Assembly: GCA_019894765.1 (NCBI GenBank)
Contig: JAGXNT010000031.1
Location: forward strand, 1-64,000
Source of the DNA: Candidatus Heimdallarchaeota archaeon
GTDB taxonomy: Archaea > Asgardarchaeota > Heimdallarchaeia > JABLTI01
Length of the DNA stretch: 64,000 nucleotides
Direction: 5' to 3'
The notes beneath the pieces were generated by a model. It made no database searches. It was not told where the DNA came from and saw only the letters and a program-made list of their open reading frames with translations. Both the position numbers and the translations under genes were made by a program. Shown piece after piece: positions 8,013-16,687 of the stretch; the stretch's first letter is position 1, and each line of letters opens with the position of its first letter.

Positions 8013-9354
8013 TTTCCAATGATGATTCCACTTCTTTCTTAATCCTCTTGTTTTTTGCTTCTCGTTCTTTACCAATAAAAGGCATAATGATAACTATTGG
8101 AATCGCAGCAATTATGTATACGAATGTTGTAATAATAAAACTGAGATAAAATCTGTTATTATTTCCAATCACAAAACCACCCAATACCGCAGATGCATTC
8201 CAGAATACTTGATGGGCAATTAAATTAATTGAATTCCATTTACCACGATTCTTTTTAGGAATAATATCCATTAAAATTGCTCTGCTTAATGGTTGGTTCC
8301 CATTCATGAGTGAACCCCGTAGAATATAGAATGGTATTAAAACTACTAATGGCGGATAGATTGTTATAATAAGTAAAAGAGCAGTAGCTGTAAAATGAGT
8401 AAGAAAAATCGTTTGGGATCTTCCTAATCTTAATGACATTTTTTGAAAAGCAAGACCAAATAAACCTGTTACTAAAGATGTAGCTCCTATGATTATATTC
8501 AACCAAACAGGCAAAATGAGATATTCTACTGTGAAAAACACCGAAAAATATTGCATTGATAAACCTGCACCTGCTGCAACAATCAAATTGAAGCCAACTA
8601 AAAGAAAAGGAATTAATTTGATTGCTTTTTTGGAATCAATGTTTAATGTTAATCTACCTTTTTGTTCTTTAAAAATTTCAGTAACTTCCTCAGCTATTGC
8701 TTCACTTTCCTTACCCAATACTCGCTTATCTTTAAAGAAGAACAGAAGAATAATTGCTATACTGTAAATAGCTAAACCAACATAAATAACACGTTTGATT
8801 ATTGTTAAATCCCAAACATTACCAAAAATAATGTAAAAAATCGCTGCTAAAAAAGGCCCAACTGAATTTCCAATTTGGTTCAATAAATATCTCCAGGAGT
8901 AAATTTTTGATCGATAGCCTGAAAGAATTGAATCAGCAAATATAGCTTCATATGAAGGTACTAGTAATGAGCTAAACATACCTAAAAGAACTAATGAGAC
9001 AAAAATTGTAATAAAAGAATTACCAAATGCAATTAAACCAATTGCAGTTATTCCAATTACTGCTGCAATCTTTATTATAATATCTCTTCTAAATTTATCT
9101 GCTAAATATCCAGCTGGAAAAAGGAACAATAACATTGTCAAACCTCTTACAGCAGACGTAATACCTAATACTGCTATTTGGCTTAAACCAAAAAATCCTT
9201 CCGCTTCTCCAGCAAAATAATAGATATACATACCAAAAGCATTTCCCCAGATGGCATTGCCTAAACATCCAAAAATAACAAACATGAAAGATATTTTGAC
9301 ATTATAGTTCAATGATTTGAGAATATCTCTTGTTCTTAAGGATTCAATAATCAA
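8002..9354 (-). CDS. Major facilitator superfamily transporter
   Basis: A 450-residue membrane protein with about twelve hydrophobic segments. The loop between helices 2 and 3 carries the MFS A-motif as GYLADKFRRD (about residues 82-91). A central cytoplasmic loop (KEQKGRLTLNIDSKK) separates two six-helix halves, and the C-terminus is a lysine-rich cytoplasmic tail. The substrate is not evident; drug or metabolite export is plausible. The start is TTG at 9354, divergent from a winged-helix gene with a 35-base palindrome between them, the arrangement of a transporter controlled by its neighbouring repressor. Confidence 0.88.
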   Translation of the reverse strand: MIIESLRTRDILKSLNYNVKISFMFVIFGCLGNAIWGNAFGMYIYYFAGEAEGFFGLSQIAVLGITSAVRGLTMLLFLFPAGYLADKFRRDIIIKIAAVIGITAIGLIAFGNSFITIFVSLVLLGMFSSLLVPSYEAIFADSILSGYRSKIYSWRYLLNQIGNSVGPFLAAIFYIIFGNVWDLTIIKRVIYVGLAIYSIAIILLFFFKDKRVLGKESEAIAEEVTEIFKEQKGRLTLNIDSKKAIKLIPFLLVGFNLIVAAGAGLSMQYFSVFFTVEYLILPVWLNIIIGATSLVTGLFGLAFQKMSLRLGRSQTIFLTHFTATALLLIITIYPPLVVLIPFYILRGSLMNGNQPLSRAILMDIIPKKNRGKWNSINLIAHQVFWNASAVLGGFVIGNNNRFYLSFIITTFVYIIAAIPIVIIMPFIGKEREAKNKRIKKEVESSLEITS

Positions 9355-9378
9355 TTAAATAACCCTCGTTGCAATTCT

Positions 9379-9425
9379 AGTCTCATTAAGTGTCCATTAG
9401 TCTCACTTACTGAGACTGAAGGACA
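9379..9425. promoter_or_regulatory. Candidate operator: 35-bp palindrome plus extra half-site
   Basis: TGTCC-att-AGTCTCA-cttac-TGAGACT-gaa-GGACA (9391-9425) is a perfect two-part dyad: seven- and five-base arms match exactly around a five-base centre. A further direct copy of AGTCTCA lies at 9379-9385, 20 bases from the first. The site is between the divergent MFS and winged-helix genes, downstream of the AT-rich TATA region as read toward MFS, so a bound dimer would block MFS transcription. The likely binder is the adjacent regulator. Confidence 0.7.
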
Positions 9426-9449
9426 AATAAATATATTAATATTATTCTA
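9426..9449. promoter_or_regulatory. Shared AT-rich promoter core for the divergent MFS and regulator genes
   Basis: AAATAAATATATTAATATTATTCT contains TATA-like octamers readable on both strands. It lies about 60-80 bases from either start codon and immediately abuts the palindrome. Confidence 0.45.
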
Positions 9450-9505
9450 ACTCTAATTAGATAGAAATAGAATGAAAAATCAAAGAATAAGTAGTATTAA
9501 GTTGA

Positions 9506-10177
9506 GTGGAACAGATGTCAAATAAAAAGGAAATGAAAGGGAAATACAAAGATTTCATTGATTTTGAACCGGAAATTCTAAAATATCTAACTGACGAACA
9601 ACATTTTACAACTCTTAAATACAAACCAATAATTGTAGCACTAAGAAACAAACCAATGACTCCAAAAGAGATTCATGAGTTATATTATAATGAAGATAGT
9701 AAAGAACATGCATGCTCTATCAAAAGCATTTATCGGTATTTAGAAAAATTAGAGGAAGCAGATCTAATTAGAGTGGCAGGCTATCGAATAACTGAGGGAA
9801 AGAGGGTTGCAGAGAATTTATTCTTGCGAACAGCTAAAATTTTCTCCAAGAGAAACATTAATCCAAATCATCCTTTAGCTGTCAAGAAGAGAAATATGAC
9901 TAAAGAAAATCTGAGAGTAATTCTTGAGGAAACATCAAATTCAGAAATTAAAGATCTTGAAAAATTCAAAGAAATTATTGAAAAATGGTTGCTGTATGAA
10001 ATACAATATAATAGAGAAATAATGAAACAAGTCCCTAATAGTGAAAGGTTAAAGGAAAGATTCAGTAAACTCGATATGGAATTCATAAATTATCTAAATG
10101 AATTTGCTGCTAGAATGTTTATACTTATAAAACACCCAGATTTAATTGCAAAAATACAGAAAATATTTTCAGATTAG
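9506..10177 (+). CDS. Winged-helix transcriptional regulator
   Basis: A 223-residue protein. Residues 45-110 form a winged helix-turn-helix: PIIVALRNKPMTPKEIHELY, CSIKSIYRYLEKLEEADLI as recognition helix, then the wing VAGYRITEGKRVAENLFLRT. The C-terminal half (120-223) is helical and could be the dimerisation or ligand-binding part. The start is GTG 9506; an in-frame ATG at 9515 is the alternative. It faces the MFS transporter across a palindrome and probably controls that promoter and its own. The ligand is unknown. Confidence 0.82.
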   Translation: MEQMSNKKEMKGKYKDFIDFEPEILKYLTDEQHFTTLKYKPIIVALRNKPMTPKEIHELYYNEDSKEHACSIKSIYRYLEKLEEADLIRVAGYRITEGKRVAENLFLRTAKIFSKRNINPNHPLAVKKRNMTKENLRVILEETSNSEIKDLEKFKEIIEKWLLYEIQYNREIMKQVPNSERLKERFSKLDMEFINYLNEFAARMFILIKHPDLIAKIQKIFSD

Positions 10178-10374
10178 AAAATAGTTTCAAACCAAGTTAT
10201 TGTTTAAATTATAAATTTTTATATCAAAATTAATGGTATCGTTAGCTTTTTTCTATGTAGATTTAAAAAACAAGTTTTTTCGATTTTACATTTCTATTGA
10301 GATTTATCCAAGAGTGTTAGTCTTATTTATGAATTAGAATTTTAAATTGTTATTTTAGGAGGAGCTAAGAGAAA

Positions 10375-11295
10375 ATGAAAGAAGAATTCATCCTAAACAA
10401 TTTACGCATAAAGAACGAAGTGATTTCTATTAAGCGTTTACAGGAATTACAAGCAGATTTTGATAAAACTGAGCAAGATGGAAATTTAAGTAATAATGAA
10501 GTGTTTAGATCTTACATTGGCAATTTTAAATTCCAGGTTCCTGAAAGTCTTCCCGATTCAAAATATATAGTAGTTTTAGCAATAGAACACAACCTCGCAA
10601 AGGTTAATTTTCATCTAAATGGTCAAAAACACGAAATCATCTTTTCCTCACCTTATCACGAACTTGGTGTTTCTGTAGAGGAAATGGGCAAGTTAGTTGA
10701 GAGAGATATTATTAAGGAAACAGGTTACAAAGTTGAGCATAATAGAGCAATGCATCTCAAGCTACTCGCAGTAAGAAGTGGTCTCGGGAGATACGGTAGA
10801 AACAATATTTGCTATGTTGATGAATTAGGTAGTTTTCTTTCAATATATACGTTCTTTACTAACTATGATTTCCAAGATGATAATTGGTATGATCTTAAGA
10901 TGCTTGATGAATGTGAAGATTGTTCTATCTGTTATGATAATTGTCCCACTGGTGCTGTTTCAGAAGATAATTTTGTTATTGATATTGAGAAATGCATTCC
11001 ACTTTATAATGAAATTCAAGGAGAATTTCCTGAGTGGTTCCAATCAGACATTCATAGTTCCTTAATGGGTTGTATAAGATGCCAGCAGTATTGCCCTGCC
11101 AATAAGAAAGCAGTTGAGAAAATCATTCGTTTGGAAGATATTACAGAGGAAGAAACCAAAATGATTTTGGATGGACGACTCGAAGAGAAATTAGCGCTTT
11201 CAATTGGACGAAAGCTGAAAATGTTCGACAATGTTAAACATGCCGAATATTACTTGCCAGTCATTAAAAGAAATCTTGAGGTATTGTTAAATTAA
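10375..11295 (+). CDS. QueG-like double-[4Fe-4S] protein
   Basis: A 306-residue protein. The middle has LLAVRSGLGRYGRNNICYV, matching the AVRAGLGWIGKN region of epoxyqueuosine reductase. Two clusters follow: CEDCSICYDNCP (about 179-190), then IEKC with GCIRCQQYCP. This Cys pattern is that of QueG and related corrinoid-dependent reductases. It lacks the C-terminal HEAT repeats of bacterial QueG, and I see no other queuosine genes nearby, so the substrate should not be assumed. A strong AGGAGGAG (10357-10364) precedes the ATG. Confidence 0.78.
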   Translation: MKEEFILNNLRIKNEVISIKRLQELQADFDKTEQDGNLSNNEVFRSYIGNFKFQVPESLPDSKYIVVLAIEHNLAKVNFHLNGQKHEIIFSSPYHELGVSVEEMGKLVERDIIKETGYKVEHNRAMHLKLLAVRSGLGRYGRNNICYVDELGSFLSIYTFFTNYDFQDDNWYDLKMLDECEDCSICYDNCPTGAVSEDNFVIDIEKCIPLYNEIQGEFPEWFQSDIHSSLMGCIRCQQYCPANKKAVEKIIRLEDITEEETKMILDGRLEEKLALSIGRKLKMFDNVKHAEYYLPVIKRNLEVLLN

Positions 11296-11308
11296 AAGTA
11301 TATTTTCC

Positions 11309-12025
11309 CTAATCTTCTGTTATTTTGGATAAATACTCTTTGACTTTCTCTTCTAGTTTATCAGTTGGAGTCATTATGAATAAGCATTCTTTATCTCCCT
11401 TAGCCCTGCAAGTTAATTCTCTAGCATCTAATTCAATGCCGAAACTCTCGCTACACCAACCAGAAGAATATCCAGCATTCATTAAACAAATAGGTAAGTG
11501 AGAATTCTCTCCTCTTAATAAAATATATGAATCAGCCTCAAATGACTGAGGATGTGTATAAATCAGAAAGTAATTCTCATCCGGTGAAGGATGTGATTCT
11601 GGTTTAATACTAACCTTAGCCCAACCAGTATATGCGAAATGTATTGGTCCAGTTGACAATTTTTCTATTGGATCATCAAATCCCATTGATAGGTGGAATT
11701 TCTTTGCATCTGATCTACCCAATGATTTTGCTAATTGATAGACTAGTTTCACAACATAAGGATTATTTAATCCCCCTTCTAAGTCTAACATTCGTGCTAA
11801 TGCTTCAGGGAAACCAATTCTCATAGCTGCTGCTCTAATGAGAATGTATCTTTCTCCCCCAATTAAAATTCGACCAGTTGATGGATCCCATTCAAGTAAA
11901 TCGAAGTATTTTGCTACCTTTTCTTCTGCTTCTTTAAATTGAGCTCTAAATTCATCTGGAACTTCTACCGTTTCGAGTTCATCAGATTTCTTAGATTTTT
12001 TATCCTTCTTAATTCGATTTCTCAA
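11309..12025 (-). CDS. V4R-domain (Bet3/TRAPP-superfamily) protein
   Basis: A 238-residue protein. After a charged N-terminus comes an XylR_N-like stretch (GRILIGGERYILIRAAAMR, VVKLVYQLAKSLGRSDAKKF). The V4R signature follows: ICLMNAGYSSGWCSESFG, ELDARELTCRAKGDKECLFIM, with the paired cysteines typical of the family. V4R belongs to the ligand-binding superfamily that includes Bet3-type TRAPP subunits; other members sense small molecules in regulators. It starts with TTG overlapping the upstream stop by four bases, so it is translationally coupled to the longin-like/zinc protein. No DNA-binding domain is present, which argues against a classical transcription factor. Confidence 0.8.
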   Translation of the reverse strand: MRNRIKKDKKSKKSDELETVEVPDEFRAQFKEAEEKVAKYFDLLEWDPSTGRILIGGERYILIRAAAMRIGFPEALARMLDLEGGLNNPYVVKLVYQLAKSLGRSDAKKFHLSMGFDDPIEKLSTGPIHFAYTGWAKVSIKPESHPSPDENYFLIYTHPQSFEADSYILLRGENSHLPICLMNAGYSSGWCSESFGIELDARELTCRAKGDKECLFIMTPTDKLEEKVKEYLSKITED

Positions 12026-12825
12026 TTCTTAACTACCTCGAAAATACTATCATAAGGTGTTTTTAGATTGCCAATTTTATCTTTAATATCTTTTAATTCG
12101 ACATCGATGTTTTTGTAACCAAGGACATTTAATTTCGCATCTATGTAAACAGTAAATTGATGCGAGCAAACATCACCCTCGAAGATTCTGTGTTCTGCTA
12201 GTTTCAAACCAGCGATTAGTTTAGGAACAGATATTTGATTTTTATTATGACAAATGGGACAAATTATTTGTACTTTACTTTTTAGTTGAGAATCTTCCAA
12301 TATACCAAATTTAATCGATTCATCCATTAATAGTTCAAAATCCCTAAGAAATTCTTGTGAAAATTCATCATCACTGATGTAGGATTTCCTCATATTTTGT
12401 TTCAAATTGGCAATAAAAGCTGATAAATAAGAAGCCTCTTGATAGACAACCAAACGATTATCTCGTTTAAATAATAATGAGATAGAAAATCTTTTTTCTT
12501 TTCCTCGCACAGCTATTTTCTTTATGGTAAAGAATTGAGTAAAAGTGATGATATCTTCTTCCTGAATTGGTATTATTGATTCGTCAGTACTATAGTCTGC
12601 TTTCTCTGAATCTGTAAAAGAAAATGAACTCACCGTTGTCTTGAAGACTATTTTCTTGGCTAACTGTGGAGTAATTCCTTTGAAACAGATTGCCTTAGGA
12701 CCTTCCTTATCGTCTAGGGTTCCTACACAAATACCAATTATTTTGGTACCCTCCGTACTCGTTAGAGCTATTAACGATATATCGAATTTAATAGTGTTAA
12801 GTTTAGGGCAATCTTTTCTTTCCAA
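12022..12825 (-). CDS. Longin-like domain plus zinc-binding domain protein (putative)
   Basis: A 267-residue cytosolic protein, not assigned to a named family with certainty. Residues 18-145 show an alternating beta/alpha pattern (GICVGTLDDKEGPKAICF, SIIPIQEEDIITFTQFFTI, VRGKEKRFSISLLFKRDNR, then a long helix). I associate this with longin/roadblock-like domains of archaeal GTPase systems. Residues 185-240 hold CPIC (C189, C192) and CSH (C220, H222), then FTVYIDAKLNVLGY, a zinc-binding fold. The start is TTG 12825. The V4R gene overlaps its stop by four bases. The longin reading is inference from pattern only. Confidence 0.5.
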   Translation of the reverse strand: MERKDCPKLNTIKFDISLIALTSTEGTKIIGICVGTLDDKEGPKAICFKGITPQLAKKIVFKTTVSSFSFTDSEKADYSTDESIIPIQEEDIITFTQFFTIKKIAVRGKEKRFSISLLFKRDNRLVVYQEASYLSAFIANLKQNMRKSYISDDEFSQEFLRDFELLMDESIKFGILEDSQLKSKVQIICPICHNKNQISVPKLIAGLKLAEHRIFEGDVCSHQFTVYIDAKLNVLGYKNIDVELKDIKDKIGNLKTPYDSIFEVVKN

Positions 12826-12880
12826 AACATCTTAAGTTTTAAATAAGGATGTAGAAGCAAGATAACTAAGGTGAATCATT

Positions 12881-15553
12881 ATGTCTAATCCGTCTTTCGA
12901 ACATGCTCAAGCTTTTGGGCATTCTATAGTAACACATGGGAAAGTTAGAATTACAGTACTCACTTCTAGATTGTTTCGAATAGAATACTCGAGCGAGAAA
13001 AAATTCGAGGATCGACCAACTCAAATTATGTGGAAACGTCAATTCCCGAAAGTTCAAATGGAAATCAACAAAACGACAAGCTCTTTGGAAATTGTTACAG
13101 ATTCATTGAAATTGCAGTATCTTGATACAAATGTTGAACCATTACCTTCGAATTTAATTATTTCCGAAATAAATGAAGAATTCACTTGGCATCCTAAAAA
13201 AAGGGATACTGATAATTTGATGGGAACAGCTCGAACACTGGATGAAGCAGACGGGATAATTTCTTTAGAAAAAGGATTAATCTCTCGAGCGGGATGGAGT
13301 GTAATCGATGACTCAAGTTCTTTAATTTTAACTCGAGAAGGATGGATTGAACCTCGAGAAAAAACAAAATTTGATATGTACTTCTTTGGATATGGTATTG
13401 ATTATCAAGACTGTTTAGATGATTACCTTAAATTGAGTGGAAATGTCCCTCTCTTGCCACGGTGGATTTTAGGAAATTGGTGGTCTCGCTATTGGGAATA
13501 CTCTCAAATGGAAGTTGAACAATTAGTAAAGGACTTCAGAAGTTATGATATCCCTTTGTCAATCTTCATAATAGATATGGATTGGCATATTACTGATTTG
13601 AAAAAATACTGGAAAGAACTGAAAAAACAAAAAATAGTTCCTGAAAAACTTAAACCAGCTATTCATGATGGTTGGACAGGATTCACTTGGAACGAAAAGC
13701 TATTCCCAAACTATAAGAAATTGCTGGAATTTCTCAAAACAAATAATATTCGAACTGCTCTTAATCTCCATCCAGCAAAAGGAATTTACCCTCATGAGAT
13801 ACAATATTCAAAGATAGCAAAGCGATTAGGGATAGATTCTAGTAAATTTAAAGCAATTGAATTTGATATCGCTAACCAAGAATTTGCTAAAGTATATTTC
13901 GAAGAAGTTCTTCACCCTTATCAAAAAGATGGAATTGATTTCTGGTGGATTGATTGGCAACAAGGTAAAAAAACAAAGATAGCAGGATTAGATCCACTTT
14001 GGTGGTTAAATCACTTACATTTTGAGGATTTATCATCTGACCCTGAAAGACGCCCGTTTGTTTTTTCAAGATGGGGAGGATTAGGAAATCAAAGATATCC
14101 TATAGGATTTTCTGGTGATACCTATATCACTTGGAGAAGTCTTGCTTTCCAACCGCTTTTCACTAGTACTGCCGCTAATGTCGGATATTTTTGGTGGAGT
14201 CATGATATTGGAGGTCACATGGGTGGTTCAGAAGATGCTGAATTATATACCCGATGGATCCAATATGGTTGCTTCAGTCCGATACTAAGATTGCATTCAA
14301 CAAAGAATCCATTTATGGAAAAACTACCGTGGAAGTTTGATAGTGAAACATTTTCAATTGTTAAATCTGCTCTTCAGCTTCGACATCAATTAATTCCTTA
14401 TATTTACTCCATTGCATGGTTATCATTTACAAAAAACATCCCTCTTTGTCAACCTATGTATTATCTCTATCCTTCAAACGAGTCTAGTTATTCATTTAAA
14501 GATCAATATTTCTTTGGAACAGAACTCTTAGTTGCTCCAATAATCTCACCGATGGATCCAACTGTAGGATTAAGTCGAAAAGAAATCTGGTTGCCAAACG
14601 GGTTATGGTTTGACTTTAATTCTGGAGAATGTATTAATGGAGATAAAGTCTTTGTGAATTATTACTTCAAAGATGAGATTCCCATTTTTGCTAAAGCAGG
14701 TGCAATTATCCCTGTTTCTCCTGATTATCATGAAGCTCATCATTCAAACCTAGAATTAATTCAGTTATTGGTCTTTCCAGGTAGTGATAATCAATTTATC
14801 TTGTATGAAGATGATGGTGTCTCACAAAAATACCTAACAGGTAATCATGTTCAAACTGAAATTAATTTAACCTCTTCACAAAAGTCAATTTCTATAGAGA
14901 TATGCCCATCACAAGGCGATCTTAGCCTTATTCCAAATGAGAGGAAATTTGAGATAATAATTAAAGGAATTATTGAACCAAAATCCATTCATTTTGAAAT
15001 TGATGATAGTAAAGGGGAAATTAATTGGACATTCTTAAAGAGTACTCGTACTTTAAGCATTGATCCAATTTTGCTTCAACCAAATCAAAAACTGCAATGT
15101 CACATTAGTCACTCTAAAGGATTAATAAATGAAGAACCCAGAACTAAAGATCAATTTTTCCCGCTTCTGAAAGCAATGCAAATTCCTTATAATTTGAAAT
15201 CAGATTTGTATGAAATCAGAGGTAAATTGATTTCGGATGTTCACCTTCTACATGAATCACTAAGAATCTTTAGTAATTTACCCAAGAATATTGATTCATC
15301 TCATAATTATAATGCAGTAATTCAATTGATTGCTTACGCATTTATTCTAAGTGCAGTACAACCAAAATTAATGGAATCATCTGAGTTGAAAAATATGCTT
15401 AGTAAAACTCCAGAGCATGAACTTAAAAGATTGGTTGAGCATTTTTCATTATTATACTCAGGAAGTGCTAATAAGACAGACATTTTTCCTTTAAGTAAGC
15501 CACAACTCCAGGCTATAATAGAAACATTAACACAGCATCCACTTAAATTTTAA
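12881..15553 (+). CDS. Glycoside hydrolase family 31 alpha-glucosidase
   Basis: An 890-residue enzyme hydrolysing terminal alpha-glucosidic or alpha-xylosidic bonds. Order: N-terminal beta-sandwich (1-190), (beta/alpha)8 barrel (about 190-560) with LSIFIIDMDWH, catalytic nucleophile D358 in FWWIDWQQG, acid/base D413 in GFSGDTY and the loop WWSHDIGGHMGG, then C-terminal beta domains and a helical tail beyond the usual family end. No signal peptide is present, so it acts in the cytoplasm on imported oligosaccharides or stored glucan. TATA-like TTTTAAATA at about 12836 precedes the ATG. A dehydrogenase gene follows 11 bases after the stop. Confidence 0.93.
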   Translation: MSNPSFEHAQAFGHSIVTHGKVRITVLTSRLFRIEYSSEKKFEDRPTQIMWKRQFPKVQMEINKTTSSLEIVTDSLKLQYLDTNVEPLPSNLIISEINEEFTWHPKKRDTDNLMGTARTLDEADGIISLEKGLISRAGWSVIDDSSSLILTREGWIEPREKTKFDMYFFGYGIDYQDCLDDYLKLSGNVPLLPRWILGNWWSRYWEYSQMEVEQLVKDFRSYDIPLSIFIIDMDWHITDLKKYWKELKKQKIVPEKLKPAIHDGWTGFTWNEKLFPNYKKLLEFLKTNNIRTALNLHPAKGIYPHEIQYSKIAKRLGIDSSKFKAIEFDIANQEFAKVYFEEVLHPYQKDGIDFWWIDWQQGKKTKIAGLDPLWWLNHLHFEDLSSDPERRPFVFSRWGGLGNQRYPIGFSGDTYITWRSLAFQPLFTSTAANVGYFWWSHDIGGHMGGSEDAELYTRWIQYGCFSPILRLHSTKNPFMEKLPWKFDSETFSIVKSALQLRHQLIPYIYSIAWLSFTKNIPLCQPMYYLYPSNESSYSFKDQYFFGTELLVAPIISPMDPTVGLSRKEIWLPNGLWFDFNSGECINGDKVFVNYYFKDEIPIFAKAGAIIPVSPDYHEAHHSNLELIQLLVFPGSDNQFILYEDDGVSQKYLTGNHVQTEINLTSSQKSISIEICPSQGDLSLIPNERKFEIIIKGIIEPKSIHFEIDDSKGEINWTFLKSTRTLSIDPILLQPNQKLQCHISHSKGLINEEPRTKDQFFPLLKAMQIPYNLKSDLYEIRGKLISDVHLLHESLRIFSNLPKNIDSSHNYNAVIQLIAYAFILSAVQPKLMESSELKNMLSKTPEHELKRLVEHFSLLYSGSANKTDIFPLSKPQLQAIIETLTQHPLKF

Positions 15554-15564
15554 TAGAAGTGAAA

Positions 15565-16590
15565 ATGATGAAGCAGCAAATAATGATAGAGCCAGGGAAA
15601 ATCGAATTCCGAGAGATACCTATTCCTAAATTAGAAGAAGATGAAGTTTTGATTAAAATAATGCGAATAGGTGTTTGTGGGAGCGATATTCATGTCTTTC
15701 ATGGAAAACATCCTTACACTTCCTATCCTGTTACTCAAGGGCACGAAGTTTCCGGTGTGATTGATAAGGTTGGAAATAACATAACCAACTTAAAACCCGG
15801 GGATAAAGTAACCATTCAACCACAAGTTGTTTGCGGGAAATGCCATTCATGTTTACATGGTAATTACCACATTTGTGATGAATTGAAAGTCATGGGTTTC
15901 CAAACCACTGGTATGGCATCTGAGTTCTTTGTTACAGAAGCAAGTCGTGTTCTCAAACTACCTGAAGAAATGTCCTATGAACAAGGAGCAATGATCGAAC
16001 CAATGGCTGTAGCTTGTGGAGTGTTCAAAAAAACAGATGAACTAAATGGATTAAAGGTAGTTGTTTTAGGAGCAGGTCCCATTGGCAATCTTACTGCCCA
16101 AACAGCAAAAGCTCTTGGTGCTAAAACAGTTTTGATAACAGATGTGAGTGATTTTCGATTAGAAATCGCAAAAGAAGTGGGTATTGATTATACAATTAAT
16201 CCCTTGAGGCAAGATCTTTCTGAAGAGATTGTAAAAGCTTTTGGTCCTGATAGAGCGGATTTGATTATTGAGTGCGTAGGAATTAATCAAACAATTGATG
16301 ATGCAATTACAAATGCAAGGAAAGGGACTGATATCATTCTAGTAGGAGTATTTGGTGATAAACCAAAGGTAGATCTAGGAACTGTACAAGATCGCGAATT
16401 ACGAATTATTGGCATGCTCATGTATCAAACCAAAGAGTATCTAAAAGCTATCGAATTAGTTCATTCTGGGAAAGTTCAACTTGAACCATTAATGACAAAG
16501 CATTTCAATTTTGAAGATTATAACAAGGCGTATCAATTTATTGAAGAAAATAATGATAAATCCATGAAAGTTTTCATAGATGTTAACTGA
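15565..16590 (+). CDS. Zinc-dependent medium-chain alcohol/sorbitol-type dehydrogenase
   Basis: A protein of about 341 residues. Catalytic zinc ligands are visible in GVCGSDIHVFHG and TQGHEVSG with a glutamate in MIEPMAV. Structural zinc cysteines are in CGKCHSCLHGNYHIC. The Rossmann motif VVLGAGPIGNLTAQ follows, with ITDVSD after beta-2, an acidic residue favouring NAD(H). Sequence type is closest to threonine/sorbitol/galactitol dehydrogenases. An upstream in-frame GTG (15559) is possible. It is in an operon with the GH31 gene, which suggests oxidation of a sugar or polyol released by that enzyme. Confidence 0.88.
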   Translation: MMKQQIMIEPGKIEFREIPIPKLEEDEVLIKIMRIGVCGSDIHVFHGKHPYTSYPVTQGHEVSGVIDKVGNNITNLKPGDKVTIQPQVVCGKCHSCLHGNYHICDELKVMGFQTTGMASEFFVTEASRVLKLPEEMSYEQGAMIEPMAVACGVFKKTDELNGLKVVVLGAGPIGNLTAQTAKALGAKTVLITDVSDFRLEIAKEVGIDYTINPLRQDLSEEIVKAFGPDRADLIIECVGINQTIDDAITNARKGTDIILVGVFGDKPKVDLGTVQDRELRIIGMLMYQTKEYLKAIELVHSGKVQLEPLMTKHFNFEDYNKAYQFIEENNDKSMKVFIDVN

Positions 16591-16687
16591 TTTCTTTTCG
16601 ATAAAACTTTTTTTCCTTATATAGAAAAAGCTTAAGAGCTCAAAAGTGTACACTTCTGATTAGAATATCAGATGGGAAGATATTGAC

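Noticed and set aside
10375..11295. Firm assignment as epoxyqueuosine reductase (queG)
   Set aside because: The Fe-S pattern fits, but the C-terminal repeats are missing and no other queuosine gene is in view.
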